Of a stretch of DNA of 64,000 nucleotides, positions 1 through 9,783 are shown piece by piece; within the stretch, counting starts at the first letter, position 1, and every line of letters starts with the position of its first letter. Under the pieces are notes generated by a model that was not told the origin of the DNA, did no database searches, and saw nothing but the letters and a program-made list of their open reading frames with translations. This DNA comes from an uncultured Pelagibacteraceae bacterium (lineage in GTDB: Bacteria > Pseudomonadota > Alphaproteobacteria > Pelagibacterales > Pelagibacteraceae): positions 1 to 64,000 of the forward strand of contig CABZCA010000004.1 in NCBI GenBank assembly GCA_902524115.1. Direction: 5' to 3'. A program made the position numbers and the translations under genes.

Positions 1-92
1 TATCAAAAAAGCTATCATCTTCTGAAAATTATACTGATAAAGTTATTAGTGTATTAGAAGAAAGATCAATCTGGCAAAGGTATGGTCTCTAA
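1..92 (+). CDS. C-terminal end of an unidentified upstream protein (5' partial)
   Basis: An open frame (codons starting at base 3) runs in from the left edge and stops at TAA 90-92, giving about 29 residues that end in SIWQRYGL. It overlaps the start of glyQ by 11 bases, an overlap typical of this compact genome, which is the main reason to believe it. No motif is visible in so short a tail and I do not recognise the family. Confidence 0.4.
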   Translation, partial: SKKLSSSENYTDKVISVLEERSIWQRYGL

Positions 93-954
93 AATAAAAA
101 AAAAAACTTTATCTTTTCAAGATACAATCTTTAACTTACAAAAGTACTGGTCTAAAAAAGGTTGTGTAATATTACAACCGTACGATCTAGAGGTCGGTGC
201 TGGGACATTCCATCCAGCAACCACTTTAAGATCACTTGGCCCAAAACCATGGAAAACTGCATATGTTCAACCATCACGCCGCCCGACTGATGGAAGATAT
301 GGTGACAACCCTAATAGATTGCAACATTACTATCAATACCAAGTTTTAATTAAACCTTCACCAAAAGAAATAAAAAAGATGTATTTAAATAGCTTGTCAT
401 CAATAGGCATTAATCATGAGGAACACGACATAAGGTTTGTTGAAGATGACTGGGAAAGTCCTACATTAGGAGCGGCAGGTCTTGGATGGGAAGTTTGGTG
501 CGATGGAATGGAAGTTACACAATTTACCTATTTCCAGCAAATGGCTGGGGTTGAATGTAAACCTGTATCTGTTGAAATTACATATGGATTAGAGAGATTG
601 TGCATGTTTATTCAAAACAAAAAAAATGTTTTTGACTTAATTTGGAATGATGAAGGAATTACTTACAAAGATGTCTTTCATCAGTCAGAGAAAGAATTTT
701 CAGCATATAATTTTGAATATGCCAATACTGATAATTTATTTAAAATATTTGAAATGCTTGAAGAAGAATCAAAATTATTAGTTGAAAAAAAGATTTCTCT
801 CCCAGCTTACGATCAATGTTTAAAATGTAGTCATGTCTTCAATATTTTAGATGCAAGAGGGGTGATTAGTGTAGCACAAAGGGCTGAATATATTGCAAGA
901 ATAAGGGAACTAACTAAATCAATTGGGAAAGTTTGGATTGAAAGCCAAAGTTAA
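82..954 (+). CDS. glyQ: Glycyl-tRNA synthetase alpha subunit
   Basis: Catalytic subunit of the bacterial alpha2beta2 glycyl-tRNA synthetase, which charges tRNA-Gly with glycine in the cytoplasm. At 290 residues it has the usual family length. The N-terminal half carries the very conserved [19 protein letters not shown] segment and the later ITYGLERL stretch is the class II motif 3 region. The stop codon overlaps the glyS start by one base, so the two subunits are probably translationally coupled. The ATG at 82 overlaps the end of the preceding frame. Identification is by strong recall of the family sequence. Confidence 0.97.
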   Translation: MVSKIKKKTLSFQDTIFNLQKYWSKKGCVILQPYDLEVGAGTFHPATTLRSLGPKPWKTAYVQPSRRPTDGRYGDNPNRLQHYYQYQVLIKPSPKEIKKMYLNSLSSIGINHEEHDIRFVEDDWESPTLGAAGLGWEVWCDGMEVTQFTYFQQMAGVECKPVSVEITYGLERLCMFIQNKKNVFDLIWNDEGITYKDVFHQSEKEFSAYNFEYANTDNLFKIFEMLEEESKLLVEKKISLPAYDQCLKCSHVFNILDARGVISVAQRAEYIARIRELTKSIGKVWIESQS

Positions 955-3017
955 TGTCAGAATTATTTGTAGAGATATTTAGTGAGGAAATTCCTGCAAG
1001 ACTTCAAATAAACGCGAGGAATGAATTAAAAAAAAATATTAAAAATTTTTTTATTGATAATCAAATCAAATTCAATGAAAATTTCAATGTTTATTCAACA
1101 CCAAATAGATTAGTTCTACATGTTGATAAAATCCCTAATGAAATCAAATTAAGCTCACAGGAAATTAAAGGCCCAAATGTTAATGCTCCTGAAAAAGCAT
1201 TAGAGGGATTTATTAGATCAAACAATACAATATTAAAAAAAATCTTTAAAAAAAATACTGAGAAAGGTGAATTCTATTTTTTTAATAAAGAGTCAAGAAA
1301 AATAAAAGTTTCAGATTTACTAGAAAAAAATTTAAGTGAAATCTTAAAAAAGATTGCTTGGAATAAATCAATGAAATGGGCAAATTATGATCTTTATTGG
1401 GGAAGACCTCTTAAATCTATTTTAGCAATATTTAATAAAAAACCTCTAAATTTTGATTTTAATCACATAAACAGCTCCAACAAAACTTTTATAGATAAAT
1501 CACTAGAAGAAGGTATGAAAATTTTTAACGACTTTAATTCGTATTTAAAATTTTTTAAACAAAAAGGTATTTTAATTGATCAAGATTTAAGAAAAAAAAT
1601 AATACAGAATAAAATTAATGAAATAATTAATAAAAAAAATTTAAAAATCGAACAGAATGATAGGCTTATAGATGAAATAGTAAATATAGTTGAAAAACCG
1701 GCAGTAATTGTTTGTGATTTTGACAAAAAATTTTTGAATATACCAAGTGAAATATTGGTCACGACTATGCAGAATCATCAAAAATATTTACCAACTTTTG
1801 ATAAAAAAAATAATCTTACAAATTATTTTTTTGTAGTTTCAGATATAAAAGACACTAAAGGATTTGTTAAATTAGGAAATGAGAGAGTGATCGAAGCAAG
1901 ATTAAGCGATGCTGAGTTTTTTTGGGAAAAAAATAAAACCCAAAATTTAGTTAAACAAGTAGATAAATTAAAAAATATAAATTATTTTAAAGGTTTAGGA
2001 TCTTACTTTGACAAAATTCAGCGTATGAGAAAGTTATCATCATTAATTTCTGATGATTTTTTAATTAGTAAAGAAAAAATTGAAATAGCTTCATCAATTT
2101 GTAAAGTTGATTTAATGTCTGATCTTGTTGGAGAGTTTCCAGAACTCCAAGGCATTGTTGGAGGTCATTTTGCAAGGTTCCAAGGGTTTGATAAAGAAGT
2201 TTGTCTTGCTGTATCTGAACAATATTTGCCTAACGGGATGGAAAGCAAATTACCAAAAAAAATGTACAGTGTTGCTTTATCTTTAAGTGATAAACTAGAC
2301 TCATTAGTTGGTTTTTTTGGAATTAATCTGAAACCTACAAGTTCAAGAGACCCATATGCCATAAGAAGAATGGCTATAAGTCTTGTCAGATTAATTGTTG
2401 AAAATGAGATAAAAATCAAACTAAAAGATTTAATTGTTTACACCTGTTCAGTATATAGAGATCAGGGCTATGAATTTGATATTAAAAAGATACAAAACGA
2501 ATTAAGTGATTTCATAATTGAAAGATTAAAAAATTATTTAAAAGAAAAAAAAATAAGACAAGATATAATTGAAAGCTCTACATTTTTGCTTGGATTAGAT
2601 GATATATTAAAGGCTTATAAAAAATCTTTATGTTTAAATAAAAATATTAAAAAAGAAATCGGGTTTGAAACTATTGTAGCATATAAAAGATCTTCAAATA
2701 TATTAAATACTGAAGAAAAAATATCTACTGAATCCCTTGGTTATGCGGATCCAGGTTTATTTAAAAATGATTATGAGAAAAAATTATATAAAAAAATAAA
2801 TGATATAAGAAAATATTTTTTGAGTATTGGGAAAGACGAAAATTACGAGGAGAGTTTAAAAATCTTATCAAGTGTTAAGAACGAGGTAAACGATTTTTTT
2901 GATAATGTTATTGTTAATGATGAAGATATAATAATTAAAAAAAATAGATTAGAATTATTAAATATGTTGTGTAAAACTTTTGATAACTATTTTAATTTTT
3001 CAAAGATAGAAGCCTAG
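954..3017 (+). CDS. glyS: Glycyl-tRNA synthetase beta subunit
   Basis: Beta subunit of the heterotetrameric glycyl-tRNA synthetase, needed for tRNA binding. The 687 residues match the usual length of about 690. The start [18 protein letters not shown] is typical, and the central MLSDLVGEFPELQG-like segment (here LMSDLVGEFPELQGIVGGHFA) and RDPYAIRRMA are family hallmarks. The C-terminal part corresponds to the DALR-type anticodon-binding domain. The middle is very lysine- and asparagine-rich, as expected from the A+T bias. It is followed one base later by ppdK. Confidence 0.97.
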   Translation: MSELFVEIFSEEIPARLQINARNELKKNIKNFFIDNQIKFNENFNVYSTPNRLVLHVDKIPNEIKLSSQEIKGPNVNAPEKALEGFIRSNNTILKKIFKKNTEKGEFYFFNKESRKIKVSDLLEKNLSEILKKIAWNKSMKWANYDLYWGRPLKSILAIFNKKPLNFDFNHINSSNKTFIDKSLEEGMKIFNDFNSYLKFFKQKGILIDQDLRKKIIQNKINEIINKKNLKIEQNDRLIDEIVNIVEKPAVIVCDFDKKFLNIPSEILVTTMQNHQKYLPTFDKKNNLTNYFFVVSDIKDTKGFVKLGNERVIEARLSDAEFFWEKNKTQNLVKQVDKLKNINYFKGLGSYFDKIQRMRKLSSLISDDFLISKEKIEIASSICKVDLMSDLVGEFPELQGIVGGHFARFQGFDKEVCLAVSEQYLPNGMESKLPKKMYSVALSLSDKLDSLVGFFGINLKPTSSRDPYAIRRMAISLVRLIVENEIKIKLKDLIVYTCSVYRDQGYEFDIKKIQNELSDFIIERLKNYLKEKKIRQDIIESSTFLLGLDDILKAYKKSLCLNKNIKKEIGFETIVAYKRSSNILNTEEKISTESLGYADPGLFKNDYEKKLYKKINDIRKYFLSIGKDENYEESLKILSSVKNEVNDFFDNVIVNDEDIIIKKNRLELLNMLCKTFDNYFNFSKIEA

Positions 3018-3018
3018 T

Positions 3019-5679
3019 ATGAAAAAATTTATATTTAATTTTAAATCAAATAAAATAAAAAAAATTAAACTACCAAAAAATATTCTTGGTGGCAAAGGTG
3101 CAAATCTTTCTGAGATGGGAAGAATGGGGCTACCTGTACCCCCTGGTTTTACAATATCAACAGAGGTATGTGATTTATTTTATAAGAATAAAAAAAAATT
3201 AAATAAAAAAATACTTAATGAAATTAATAAAGAATTAAAATTTATTGAAAAAGACTCAGGAAAAAAGTTTGGAGATTTAAAAAATCCTCTTCTAGTTTCT
3301 GTAAGATCTGGAGCTAGAGTTTCTATGCCTGGTATGATGGATACAATTTTAAATTTAGGTCTAAATGATAATACTGTAACAGCGCTGGCTAAAAAAACTT
3401 CAAATTTGAGGTTTGCAAATGATAGTTATAGGCGTTTTATCCAAATGTATTCTAATGTTGTATTGGGAATTGAAGCTTATCACTTTGAGGATATAATTGA
3501 GAATTATAAGTTAACAAAAGGCGTATTACTAGACACAGAATTAGATGAGTATGACTGGGAAGCTTTAATAAAAGATTTTAAAAATATTGTAAAAGAAAAA
3601 ACAAAAAAAGATTTTCCTCAAAATGTTAATGAACAGCTAGTGGGAGCTATAAGTGCCGTTTTCTTATCTTGGGAAAGTCACAGAGCAAGAATCTATAGAA
3701 AATTAAATCAAATACCCTCTAATTGGGGTACAGCGGTTAATGTACAATCAATGGTTTTCGGAAATATGGGAAATGACTGTGCAACTGGTGTAGTCTTTAC
3801 AAGAAATCCATCTGATGGATCAAAAAATATTTATGGTGAATATTTAATAAATGCACAGGGTGAAGATGTTGTTGCTGGAACTAGAACACCACAACATATT
3901 ACAAAAAAATCTAGAATTGAATCAAAAGAGACTCTTAAGTCAATGGAGGAGGCAATGCCAAAGACATATAAGCAACTAAAAAATATATTAATAAAATTAG
4001 AAAAACATTACAAAGATATGCAGGATGTTGAGTTTACTGTTGAAAACGAAAAGCTTTGGATGCTTCAAACACGCTCTGGAAAAAGAACAGCCAAGTCTGC
4101 TGTTAAAATAGCTGTAGATATGGTTAAAGAAAAATTGATTACAAAAAAAGATGCAATATTGCGAATAGAACCTAGTTCTTTAGATACATTGCTTCATCCA
4201 ACTTTAGATGAGAAAGAAATCCTAGAAGTAATCGGGTCAGGTCTACCCGCATCACCAGGTGCTGCAAGTGGAAAAGTTGTTTTCACGTCCGAGGAGGCTG
4301 AAAGACTAAATAGTATGATGCAAAGCACAATTTTAGTTCGTGTAGAAACTTCACCAGAAGATATACATGGTATGCATGCCGCAAAAGGAATACTTACTTC
4401 AAGAGGAGGCATGACAAGTCATGCGGCGGTAGTTGCTAGAGGGATGGGAAGACCATGTGTTTCTGGATCTAGTGAAATAGAAATCGATTATGAAAATAAT
4501 TTATTCAAAACAAATAACAGAGTAGTTAAAGAGGGAGAAATAATTACAATTGATGGTTCAACAGGTAGAATAATTATTGGTGAGGTAAAAACAGTTAAAC
4601 CAGAAATATCAGGTGATTTTTCGAAAATAATGAGTTGGTCTGATGATTTTAGAAAATTAAAAATTAGAACTAATTCGGAAACGCCACTGGATAGCAAAAC
4701 CGCTAGAGAATTTGGTGCAGAGGGTATTGGTTTATGTAGAACTGAACATATGTTTTTTGAAGAAGAAAGAATCTTATCAGTAAGAGAAATGATATTATCA
4801 AAAACAATAGAAGATCGATCTAATGCGCTCAAAAAACTATTACCACATCAAAAAAAAGATTTTATTGAAATATTTAAGATAATGAGAGGTTTACCAGTAA
4901 CAGTAAGGTTACTTGACCCTCCACTACATGAATTTTTGCCTAAAAGTAATAATGAAATTAACGATGTTGCAGTTTCACTAAATATTCCCATTAAAGAACT
5001 TGAAGTTAGAATTTCAGAACTTCATGAACAAAACCCAATGTTAGGCCATAGAGGTTGTAGATTGGCAATTTCATTCCCCGAAATTTATGAGATGCAGTGT
5101 ACTGCAATTTTTGAAGCTTTAGTGGAATGTAAAAAACAAAAAATTAAATCAACTATGCCTGAAATCATGATACCTTTGGTTTCAACAGAAGCAGAAATAA
5201 AAATTATGAAAGATTTAGTTATTAGGGTTGCAAAAAAAGTTCAAGATGAGAATAAAATTAAAATTGATTTTTTAGTTGGAACAATGATTGAATTGCCAAG
5301 AGCAGCAATAAAGGCAAATGATATCGCTAAACATGCTGAATTTTTTAGTTTTGGAACAAATGATTTAACTCAAACTACATTTGGAATTAGCAGAGATGAT
5401 AGTGGCAAATTCCTTAATGATTATATCGACAACAAAATTTTTGATATTGATCCTTTTGTATCAATTGATGACGGGGTTGGAGATTTAATAAAAATTGCAA
5501 CTGATAAAGGCAGAAAACAAAACAAAAAAATTAAACTTGGAATTTGTGGCGAGCATGGTGGAGATCCTAAAAGTATAGAATTTTGTGCAAAAACTGGATT
5601 AGATTATGTGTCTTGTTCACCTTACAGAGTTCCAGTTGCAAGATTAGCGGCAGCGCAAGCTCAAATAAGAAAAAATTAA
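3019..5679 (+). CDS. ppdK: Pyruvate, phosphate dikinase
   Basis: Interconverts pyruvate + ATP + Pi and phosphoenolpyruvate + AMP + PPi. It has 886 residues, the usual length. The N-terminal ATP-grasp domain begins with GGKGANLSEMGRMGLPVPPGFT. The swivelling domain contains GGMTSHAAVVARGMG with the phospho-carrier His near residue 468. The C-terminal PEP/pyruvate barrel ends with GICGEHGGDP, placing the catalytic Cys near 843. It starts one base after glyS, so probably the same transcript. Its last four bases overlap the convergent nadC end. In a SAR11-like cell it probably serves gluconeogenesis; that role is inference. Confidence 0.97.
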   Translation: MKKFIFNFKSNKIKKIKLPKNILGGKGANLSEMGRMGLPVPPGFTISTEVCDLFYKNKKKLNKKILNEINKELKFIEKDSGKKFGDLKNPLLVSVRSGARVSMPGMMDTILNLGLNDNTVTALAKKTSNLRFANDSYRRFIQMYSNVVLGIEAYHFEDIIENYKLTKGVLLDTELDEYDWEALIKDFKNIVKEKTKKDFPQNVNEQLVGAISAVFLSWESHRARIYRKLNQIPSNWGTAVNVQSMVFGNMGNDCATGVVFTRNPSDGSKNIYGEYLINAQGEDVVAGTRTPQHITKKSRIESKETLKSMEEAMPKTYKQLKNILIKLEKHYKDMQDVEFTVENEKLWMLQTRSGKRTAKSAVKIAVDMVKEKLITKKDAILRIEPSSLDTLLHPTLDEKEILEVIGSGLPASPGAASGKVVFTSEEAERLNSMMQSTILVRVETSPEDIHGMHAAKGILTSRGGMTSHAAVVARGMGRPCVSGSSEIEIDYENNLFKTNNRVVKEGEIITIDGSTGRIIIGEVKTVKPEISGDFSKIMSWSDDFRKLKIRTNSETPLDSKTAREFGAEGIGLCRTEHMFFEEERILSVREMILSKTIEDRSNALKKLLPHQKKDFIEIFKIMRGLPVTVRLLDPPLHEFLPKSNNEINDVAVSLNIPIKELEVRISELHEQNPMLGHRGCRLAISFPEIYEMQCTAIFEALVECKKQKIKSTMPEIMIPLVSTEAEIKIMKDLVIRVAKKVQDENKIKIDFLVGTMIELPRAAIKANDIAKHAEFFSFGTNDLTQTTFGISRDDSGKFLNDYIDNKIFDIDPFVSIDDGVGDLIKIATDKGRKQNKKIKLGICGEHGGDPKSIEFCAKTGLDYVSCSPYRVPVARLAAAQAQIRKN

Positions 5680-6512
5680 ATCTCTAATTTTAAATCCAAA
5701 GCTTGAATACTATGTGTTAACTCACCCACTGATATTCTATCAATGTTTGTCGTAGCTAGATTTTTTACATTTTTTAAAGTTATTCCTCCAGAAGCTTCAG
5801 TTTCATATTTCCCTTTTGCATATTTAATAGCCAACTTTAGAGTTTTCGGACGCATATTATCAAACAGAACTGTATTAAAATTAAGTCCATTAATTCTTTT
5901 AAATTGCTTCAAAGTGTCTACCTCGACAGTAATTTTTCTTTTTTTTTTATTTTTAATTGCTTTTTTCACTATTTCTTCAAATTTCTTTGATGAGGCTAGA
6001 TGATTGTCTTTAATTAAAAATTCATCACTTAAATTAAATCTGTGATTAGTCCCACCTCCTAGTTTTACGGCATATTTTTGAATAACTCTTAGATTAGGAA
6101 TCGTTTTTCTAGTACAACAAATTTTTGTTTTCTTGCCTACCTTTTTTACAAATTTATTTGTTTTCGTTGCAATACCAGAGATATGAGATAGAAAATTTAG
6201 AGCAACTCTCTCTCCAATTAATATATTTTTAATTTTTCCTTCAATTACAGCAATTAAAGACCCTTTGCTAATTTTTGATCCTTCTTTTTTTTTTATATCA
6301 AATTTAATATTTCTGTCTAATAAATTGAATGTTTGTTTAGCAAATTCTAATCCGCCTATAATACCTTTTTCATTACTTATTAGATTAACTTTTGAAATTG
6401 AATTATTATTTAATAGATTAGTTGTAATATCTCCTGAAGGATATAGATCCTCATTAAGAGCTAACTTACACGTTGATCGGATAAAATTTTTACTTAATTG
6501 AATTTTTGGCAC
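5676..6512 (-). CDS. nadC: Nicotinate-nucleotide pyrophosphorylase (carboxylating)
   Basis: Quinolinate phosphoribosyltransferase: converts quinolinate + PRPP to nicotinate mononucleotide in de novo NAD synthesis. It has 278 residues, normal for the family. Visible hallmarks are RKTIPNLRVIQKYAVKLGGGTNHRFNLSDEFLIKDNH and the C-terminal ASGGI segment of the phosphate-binding barrel. It lies five bases downstream of nadA on the same strand, so the two form an operon for successive steps. No nadB (aspartate oxidase) is visible in the window. Confidence 0.96.
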   Translation of the reverse strand: MPKIQLSKNFIRSTCKLALNEDLYPSGDITTNLLNNNSISKVNLISNEKGIIGGLEFAKQTFNLLDRNIKFDIKKKEGSKISKGSLIAVIEGKIKNILIGERVALNFLSHISGIATKTNKFVKKVGKKTKICCTRKTIPNLRVIQKYAVKLGGGTNHRFNLSDEFLIKDNHLASSKKFEEIVKKAIKNKKKRKITVEVDTLKQFKRINGLNFNTVLFDNMRPKTLKLAIKYAKGKYETEASGGITLKNVKNLATTNIDRISVGELTHSIQALDLKLEI

Positions 6513-6517
6513 AGAAT

Positions 6518-7507
6518 TTATCTGCCTATTTCAGCCATTCTCTCTACTGATTTCCTAGCTCTTTCAATTGTTTCGTGGTCCATTATTAATTCGTTGGTTT
6601 CATTTTCTAAACAATCAAGTATTTTTGGCAGTGTAATTCTTTTCATATGAGGACATAAGTTACAAGGTCTAATAAATTCTACATTAGGATTATCAATTTG
6701 GACATTATCACTCATTGAGCATTCTGTAACCATCATAACTTTTTCAGGTTGATTATCTTTTACATATTTAATCATCCCACTTGTTGAGCCAGCAAAATCA
6801 CTTGCTTTTATTACATCTGGAGGACATTCAGGATGAGCAATAATTTTAATTCCAGGATTATTTTTTCTTATTTCATTAATCTCTTCATCATTAAATTGCT
6901 CATGAACCTCACAAGTCCCTTTCCATGATATAATTTCTACATCAGTCTGAGAAGCAACATATTTTGCCAAATAATCGTCTGGTAAGAAAATTACTCTTTT
7001 TACACCTAAAGAGTTTACAATCTTAACAGCATTTGCTGATGTACAACAAACATCAGTTTCAGCCTTAACATCTGCAGAAGTGTTAACGTATGAAACTACA
7101 GGGACACCAGGATATTGTTTTTTTAAGTTTCTCACGTCTTCCCCAGTTATAGATGAGGATAAAGAGCAACCAGCTTTCATATCTGGTAGTAAAACTTTTT
7201 TATTTGGGCTCATCAGTTTGGCAGTCTCCGCCATAAAATGTACACCACACATAACAATTATATCAGCCTCTGTTTTTGCAGCTTCAATTGCTAAGGCTAA
7301 CGAGTCTGCTGAAAAATCAGATATACCATGATATATTTCAGGAGTTTGGTAATTATGAGCAAGAATTACTGCGTTTTTCTCTTTTTTAAGTTTATTTATT
7401 TTATAAATGTAAGGTGCATGAGTGGCCCACTCTATTTCAGGAATGGATTTAGAAACCTTTTGATAAATTGGATCTGTTGCAATTTTAACTTGGGTTGTGA
7501 ATTCCAT
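6518..7507 (-). CDS. nadA: Quinolinate synthase A
   Basis: 4Fe-4S enzyme that condenses iminoaspartate with dihydroxyacetone phosphate to quinolinate. The family segment NAVILAHNYQTPEIYHG and the cluster cysteines in MCGVHFM, DVCCTSA and CNLCPHMKR are present. The ORF track starts at 7543, but the 12 extra residues (MTILFQVDKFFI) look like untranslated leader. MEFTTQVKIATDPIYQKV at 7507 matches the usual N-terminus, so I prefer that start. The tRNA-Leu begins about 60 bases away on the other strand. Confidence 0.93.
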   Translation of the reverse strand: MEFTTQVKIATDPIYQKVSKSIPEIEWATHAPYIYKINKLKKEKNAVILAHNYQTPEIYHGISDFSADSLALAIEAAKTEADIIVMCGVHFMAETAKLMSPNKKVLLPDMKAGCSLSSSITGEDVRNLKKQYPGVPVVSYVNTSADVKAETDVCCTSANAVKIVNSLGVKRVIFLPDDYLAKYVASQTDVEIISWKGTCEVHEQFNDEEINEIRKNNPGIKIIAHPECPPDVIKASDFAGSTSGMIKYVKDNQPEKVMMVTECSMSDNVQIDNPNVEFIRPCNLCPHMKRITLPKILDCLENETNELIMDHETIERARKSVERMAEIGR

Positions 7508-7566
7508 AATAAAAAACTTATCAACTTGAAATAGAATTGTCATTCATTTAATCTGACGCATGATTT

Positions 7567-7652
7567 GCGGCCATGCTGAAATTGGTAGACAGGCACGGTT
7601 GAGGGCCGTGTGAGCTAAGCTCATGAGAGTTCGATTCTCTCTGGCCGCACCA
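7567..7652 (+). tRNA. tRNA-Leu(GAG)
   Basis: A class II tRNA folds by eye. The acceptor strands GCGGCCA and TGGCCGC pair, and the D-arm carries AATTGGTAGACA, typical of tRNA-Leu. The anticodon stem CACGG/CCGTG encloses loop TTGAGGG (anticodon GAG). A variable arm with a GAGC/GCTC stem follows, then T-arm GAGAG-TTCGATT-CTCTC. Discriminator A is followed by an encoded CCA at 7650-7652. Confidence 0.95.
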
Positions 7653-7676
7653 TTAGTTAATATTATACAGGAAAGA

Positions 7677-7701
7677 GGGGCGTTCTGTTGCCAGGTGCCC
7701 C
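7677..7701 (-). other. GC-rich hairpin at the 3' end of the tmRNA coding piece
   Basis: GGGGC and GCCCC form a five-pair stem around a 15-base loop, close to the end of the coding piece. It is much richer in G+C than its surroundings and probably corresponds to a pseudoknot helix. The run TCTTTCC that follows on the minus strand is too weak to call a terminator. Confidence 0.6.
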
Positions 7702-7729
7702 AAACCCCGTAACTTAATTAGTAAACTAA

Positions 7730-7759
7730 TTAAGCTGCAAGTGCGTAACTTTCGTTAGC
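7730..7759 (-). other. tmRNA tag-peptide reading frame ANESYALAA-stop
   Basis: On the minus strand GCT AAC GAA AGT TAC GCA CTT GCA GCT TAA reads ANESYALAA and stop. It starts with an Ala resume codon and ends in the ALAA degron typical of tmRNA tags. The stop codon sits in a 9-bp hairpin (7713-7721 with 7726-7734) matching the helix that usually holds the tag stop. The tag start AACGAAAG can also pair with CTTTCGTT about 45 bases upstream. Confidence 0.9.
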
Positions 7760-7977
7760 ATTTATAAATTAGCCCATCACGGCGGAACAATACCGAACGA
7801 AAGAACAACTTTTAGACACCCGTCGATCCTAATTCACCCCCTTAAGTTGTAAATGGTGGAGGTGGTGGGTACTGCCCCCACGTCCGTAATGGTTATTACG
7901 AAATTCGTTTATCGTCATAGTTGGAAAACCAACACTATTAATATAAAACCAATTACAAGAGATTCAATAATTTATTC

Positions 7978-8925
7978 ATGAAACTTACCAAAGAACAATT
8001 AAACGACATAAAAGATCAACAATCTCAAGATAATACAACTAAAAGAGTTACTGCTCCTGAATTAGAAAAAGTATTATATGAAGCTATGCCAGCTTTAGAT
8101 CACGGCTTTATAAGAGTTATTGACTATATGGGAGATGACAGCTCAATTGTCCAATCTGCAAGAGTTTCCTATGGCAAAGGAACTAAAAAGGTTTCAACAG
8201 ATAGCGGTCTAATAAAATATCTAATGCGTCATTGGCATAGCACTCCATTTGAAATGTGTGAAATTAAATATCATGTAAAATTACCAATATTTATAGCTAG
8301 ACAGTGGATTAGACATCGTACGGCAAACGTTAATGAATACTCAGCAAGATATTCTATTTTAGATAAAGAATTTTATTTACCTGATGCACAAAATTTAGCA
8401 GCACAATCAATTGCTAACAGACAAGGGCGAGGTGATGTAATTGAAGGAGAGCAAGCAAAAGAAGTTTTAGAACTTTTAAAAAATGATGCTGAAAGAACAT
8501 ATGATAACTATGAAACTATGCTCAATCAAAAATTTGATGGATCTACAATTGATGAAAATAAAAAAGGACTAGCTAGAGAGTTAGCTAGAATGAATTTAAC
8601 TTTAAATACATATACACAATGGTATTGGAAAACGGACTTATTAAATCTAATGAATTTTTTAAGATTACGTGCTGATCATCATGCTCAATATGAAATTAGA
8701 GTTTATGCAGATATAATGTTAGATACGTTAAAGAGATGGGTTCCAATTACATATGATGCATTCATGGATTATAGGGTGGGTGGTACGGAGGTTTCTGCTA
8801 AAGGAAAAGTTATTATCCAAAAATTATTGAAAGGTGAGGATATAGATTTAGAACAATCTGGGCTTTCAAAAAGAGAGTGGAATGAACTAATGGAAGCTTT
8901 CGAAATTACAGATAGGATTGTTTAA
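7978..8925 (+). CDS. thyX: Flavin-dependent thymidylate synthase ThyX
   Basis: Makes dTMP from dUMP with methylene-tetrahydrofolate and NAD(P)H through FAD. The ThyX signature RHRxxxxxxxS is present as [11 protein letters not shown] at residues 112-122. [23 protein letters not shown] at the N-terminus and the C-terminal [18 protein letters not shown] segment are also typical. The 315 residues match long alphaproteobacterial forms. It is transcribed away from the tmRNA and its end overlaps the convergent Mrp gene by 20 bases. Confidence 0.96.
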   Translation: MKLTKEQLNDIKDQQSQDNTTKRVTAPELEKVLYEAMPALDHGFIRVIDYMGDDSSIVQSARVSYGKGTKKVSTDSGLIKYLMRHWHSTPFEMCEIKYHVKLPIFIARQWIRHRTANVNEYSARYSILDKEFYLPDAQNLAAQSIANRQGRGDVIEGEQAKEVLELLKNDAERTYDNYETMLNQKFDGSTIDENKKGLARELARMNLTLNTYTQWYWKTDLLNLMNFLRLRADHHAQYEIRVYADIMLDTLKRWVPITYDAFMDYRVGGTEVSAKGKVIIQKLLKGEDIDLEQSGLSKREWNELMEAFEITDRIV

Positions 8926-9730
8926 TCTCTTCTGCAAATTTTAAATAAATTTTTGTAATTTCATGTTCTGGATCTTTCTCAACAATAGGAATTCCCATAT
9001 CCCCATATTTTCCTATATCAGAGTTTATTGGTATTCGTCCTAAAAATTTTTTCTCAAATTCTTGTGCGGTTCTCTCAACACCGTTTTCTCCGAAAATTGC
9101 ATATTTTTTTCCGTCATCGCCAATAAAGTGACTCATATTGTCAATTAATCCAATAATATTTACTTTTAATTTTTCAAACATTCTAATTCCTCTTTTTACA
9201 TCTTGGAGCGCTATCTCCTGAGGAGTTGACACTATTATTGCACCATCTACACTAATCTCTTGAGCAAAAGTTAGTTGTGTATCACCTGTACCCGGAGGCA
9301 TATCAACAATAATAAAGTCTAAATCTTTCCAACCTACTTTTTGTGTAAAGGTTTTAATAGCACTTGTTACCATTGGTCCCCTCCAGATCATCGGTGTTTG
9401 CTCGTCTGTTAGAAAACCAATAGACATACATTGAATGTCATACTTTATAATTGGCTTTAAAGTTTGCCCATCACTATCTGGCTTTTCATTTATAGAGAAT
9501 AGTTTTGGTAAAGAAGGTCCGTAAATATCAGCATCTAAAATTCCTACTTTACATCCAACAGTTTTAAGAGCTAAAGCTAAATTTGTTGCAAAAGTAGATT
9601 TTCCAACACCACCCTTTGCGCTTGAGATGGCTATTGTAAATTTAGTTCCTGGAATTGGGTTTCTTTTGAAGGTTTTTGGCTCAGTTTTTGCCTTCATTGT
9701 GTCACTAAGACCTACTTTTTTATCATTCAT
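8906..9730 (-). CDS. Mrp/ApbC/NBP35-family P-loop ATPase, iron-sulfur carrier type
   Basis: A ParA-like ATPase of the Mrp family, thought to carry and transfer Fe-S clusters. The deviant Walker [13 protein letters not shown] lies at about residues 36-46, followed by [13 protein letters not shown] and [11 protein letters not shown], all Mrp hallmarks. At 274 residues it is about 90 shorter than typical Mrp because the N-terminal DUF59/MIP18 domain is missing. The usual C-terminal CxxC pair is not visible either: the region after MSHF reads [12 protein letters not shown]. The 3' end overlaps thyX. Function as a cluster carrier is therefore less sure than family membership. Confidence 0.88.
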   Translation of the reverse strand: MNDKKVGLSDTMKAKTEPKTFKRNPIPGTKFTIAISSAKGGVGKSTFATNLALALKTVGCKVGILDADIYGPSLPKLFSINEKPDSDGQTLKPIIKYDIQCMSIGFLTDEQTPMIWRGPMVTSAIKTFTQKVGWKDLDFIIVDMPPGTGDTQLTFAQEISVDGAIIVSTPQEIALQDVKRGIRMFEKLKVNIIGLIDNMSHFIGDDGKKYAIFGENGVERTAQEFEKKFLGRIPINSDIGKYGDMGIPIVEKDPEHEITKIYLKFAEEIKQSYL

Positions 9731-9783
9731 AAAAATACACTTACCTTGTTTTTGAATATAAAGACACTATATAGAATGTCATA

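Larger units (their letters stand above)
7670..7925 (-). ncRNA. ssrA: Circularly permuted two-piece tmRNA locus (ssrA, alphaproteobacterial type)
   Basis: Read on the minus strand this gap is a permuted tmRNA. The acceptor piece comes first and ends in GGGGGCAGTACCCACCACCTCCACCA-like sequence (3' end CCA at 7854-7856). After a spacer of about 12 bases the coding piece begins GGGGGTG at 7841, followed by GGATCGACGGG. GGGGGTG pairs with CACCTCC over seven bases with one G-U. TGTCT can pair with GGACG before the T-arm as helix 2. The T-loop is GGCAGTA-like, as in other two-piece alphaproteobacterial tmRNAs. The tag frame ANESYALAA lies inside. Outer ends are approximate. It rescues stalled ribosomes together with SmpB. 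Confidence 0.9.

Noticed and set aside
4488-4832. Minus-strand ORF of 114 residues inside ppdK, and the similar one at 12739-13143 inside the Do protease gene.
   Set aside because: Both lie opposite strong conserved genes, have no recognisable motif and show the Ser/Ile/Phe-rich bias of antisense shadows.
7653-7977. First read on the plus strand as a possible riboswitch or leader of thyX, because of several hairpins.
   Set aside because: The minus strand gives a complete permuted tmRNA with a tag frame and acceptor stem, which explains all the hairpins.
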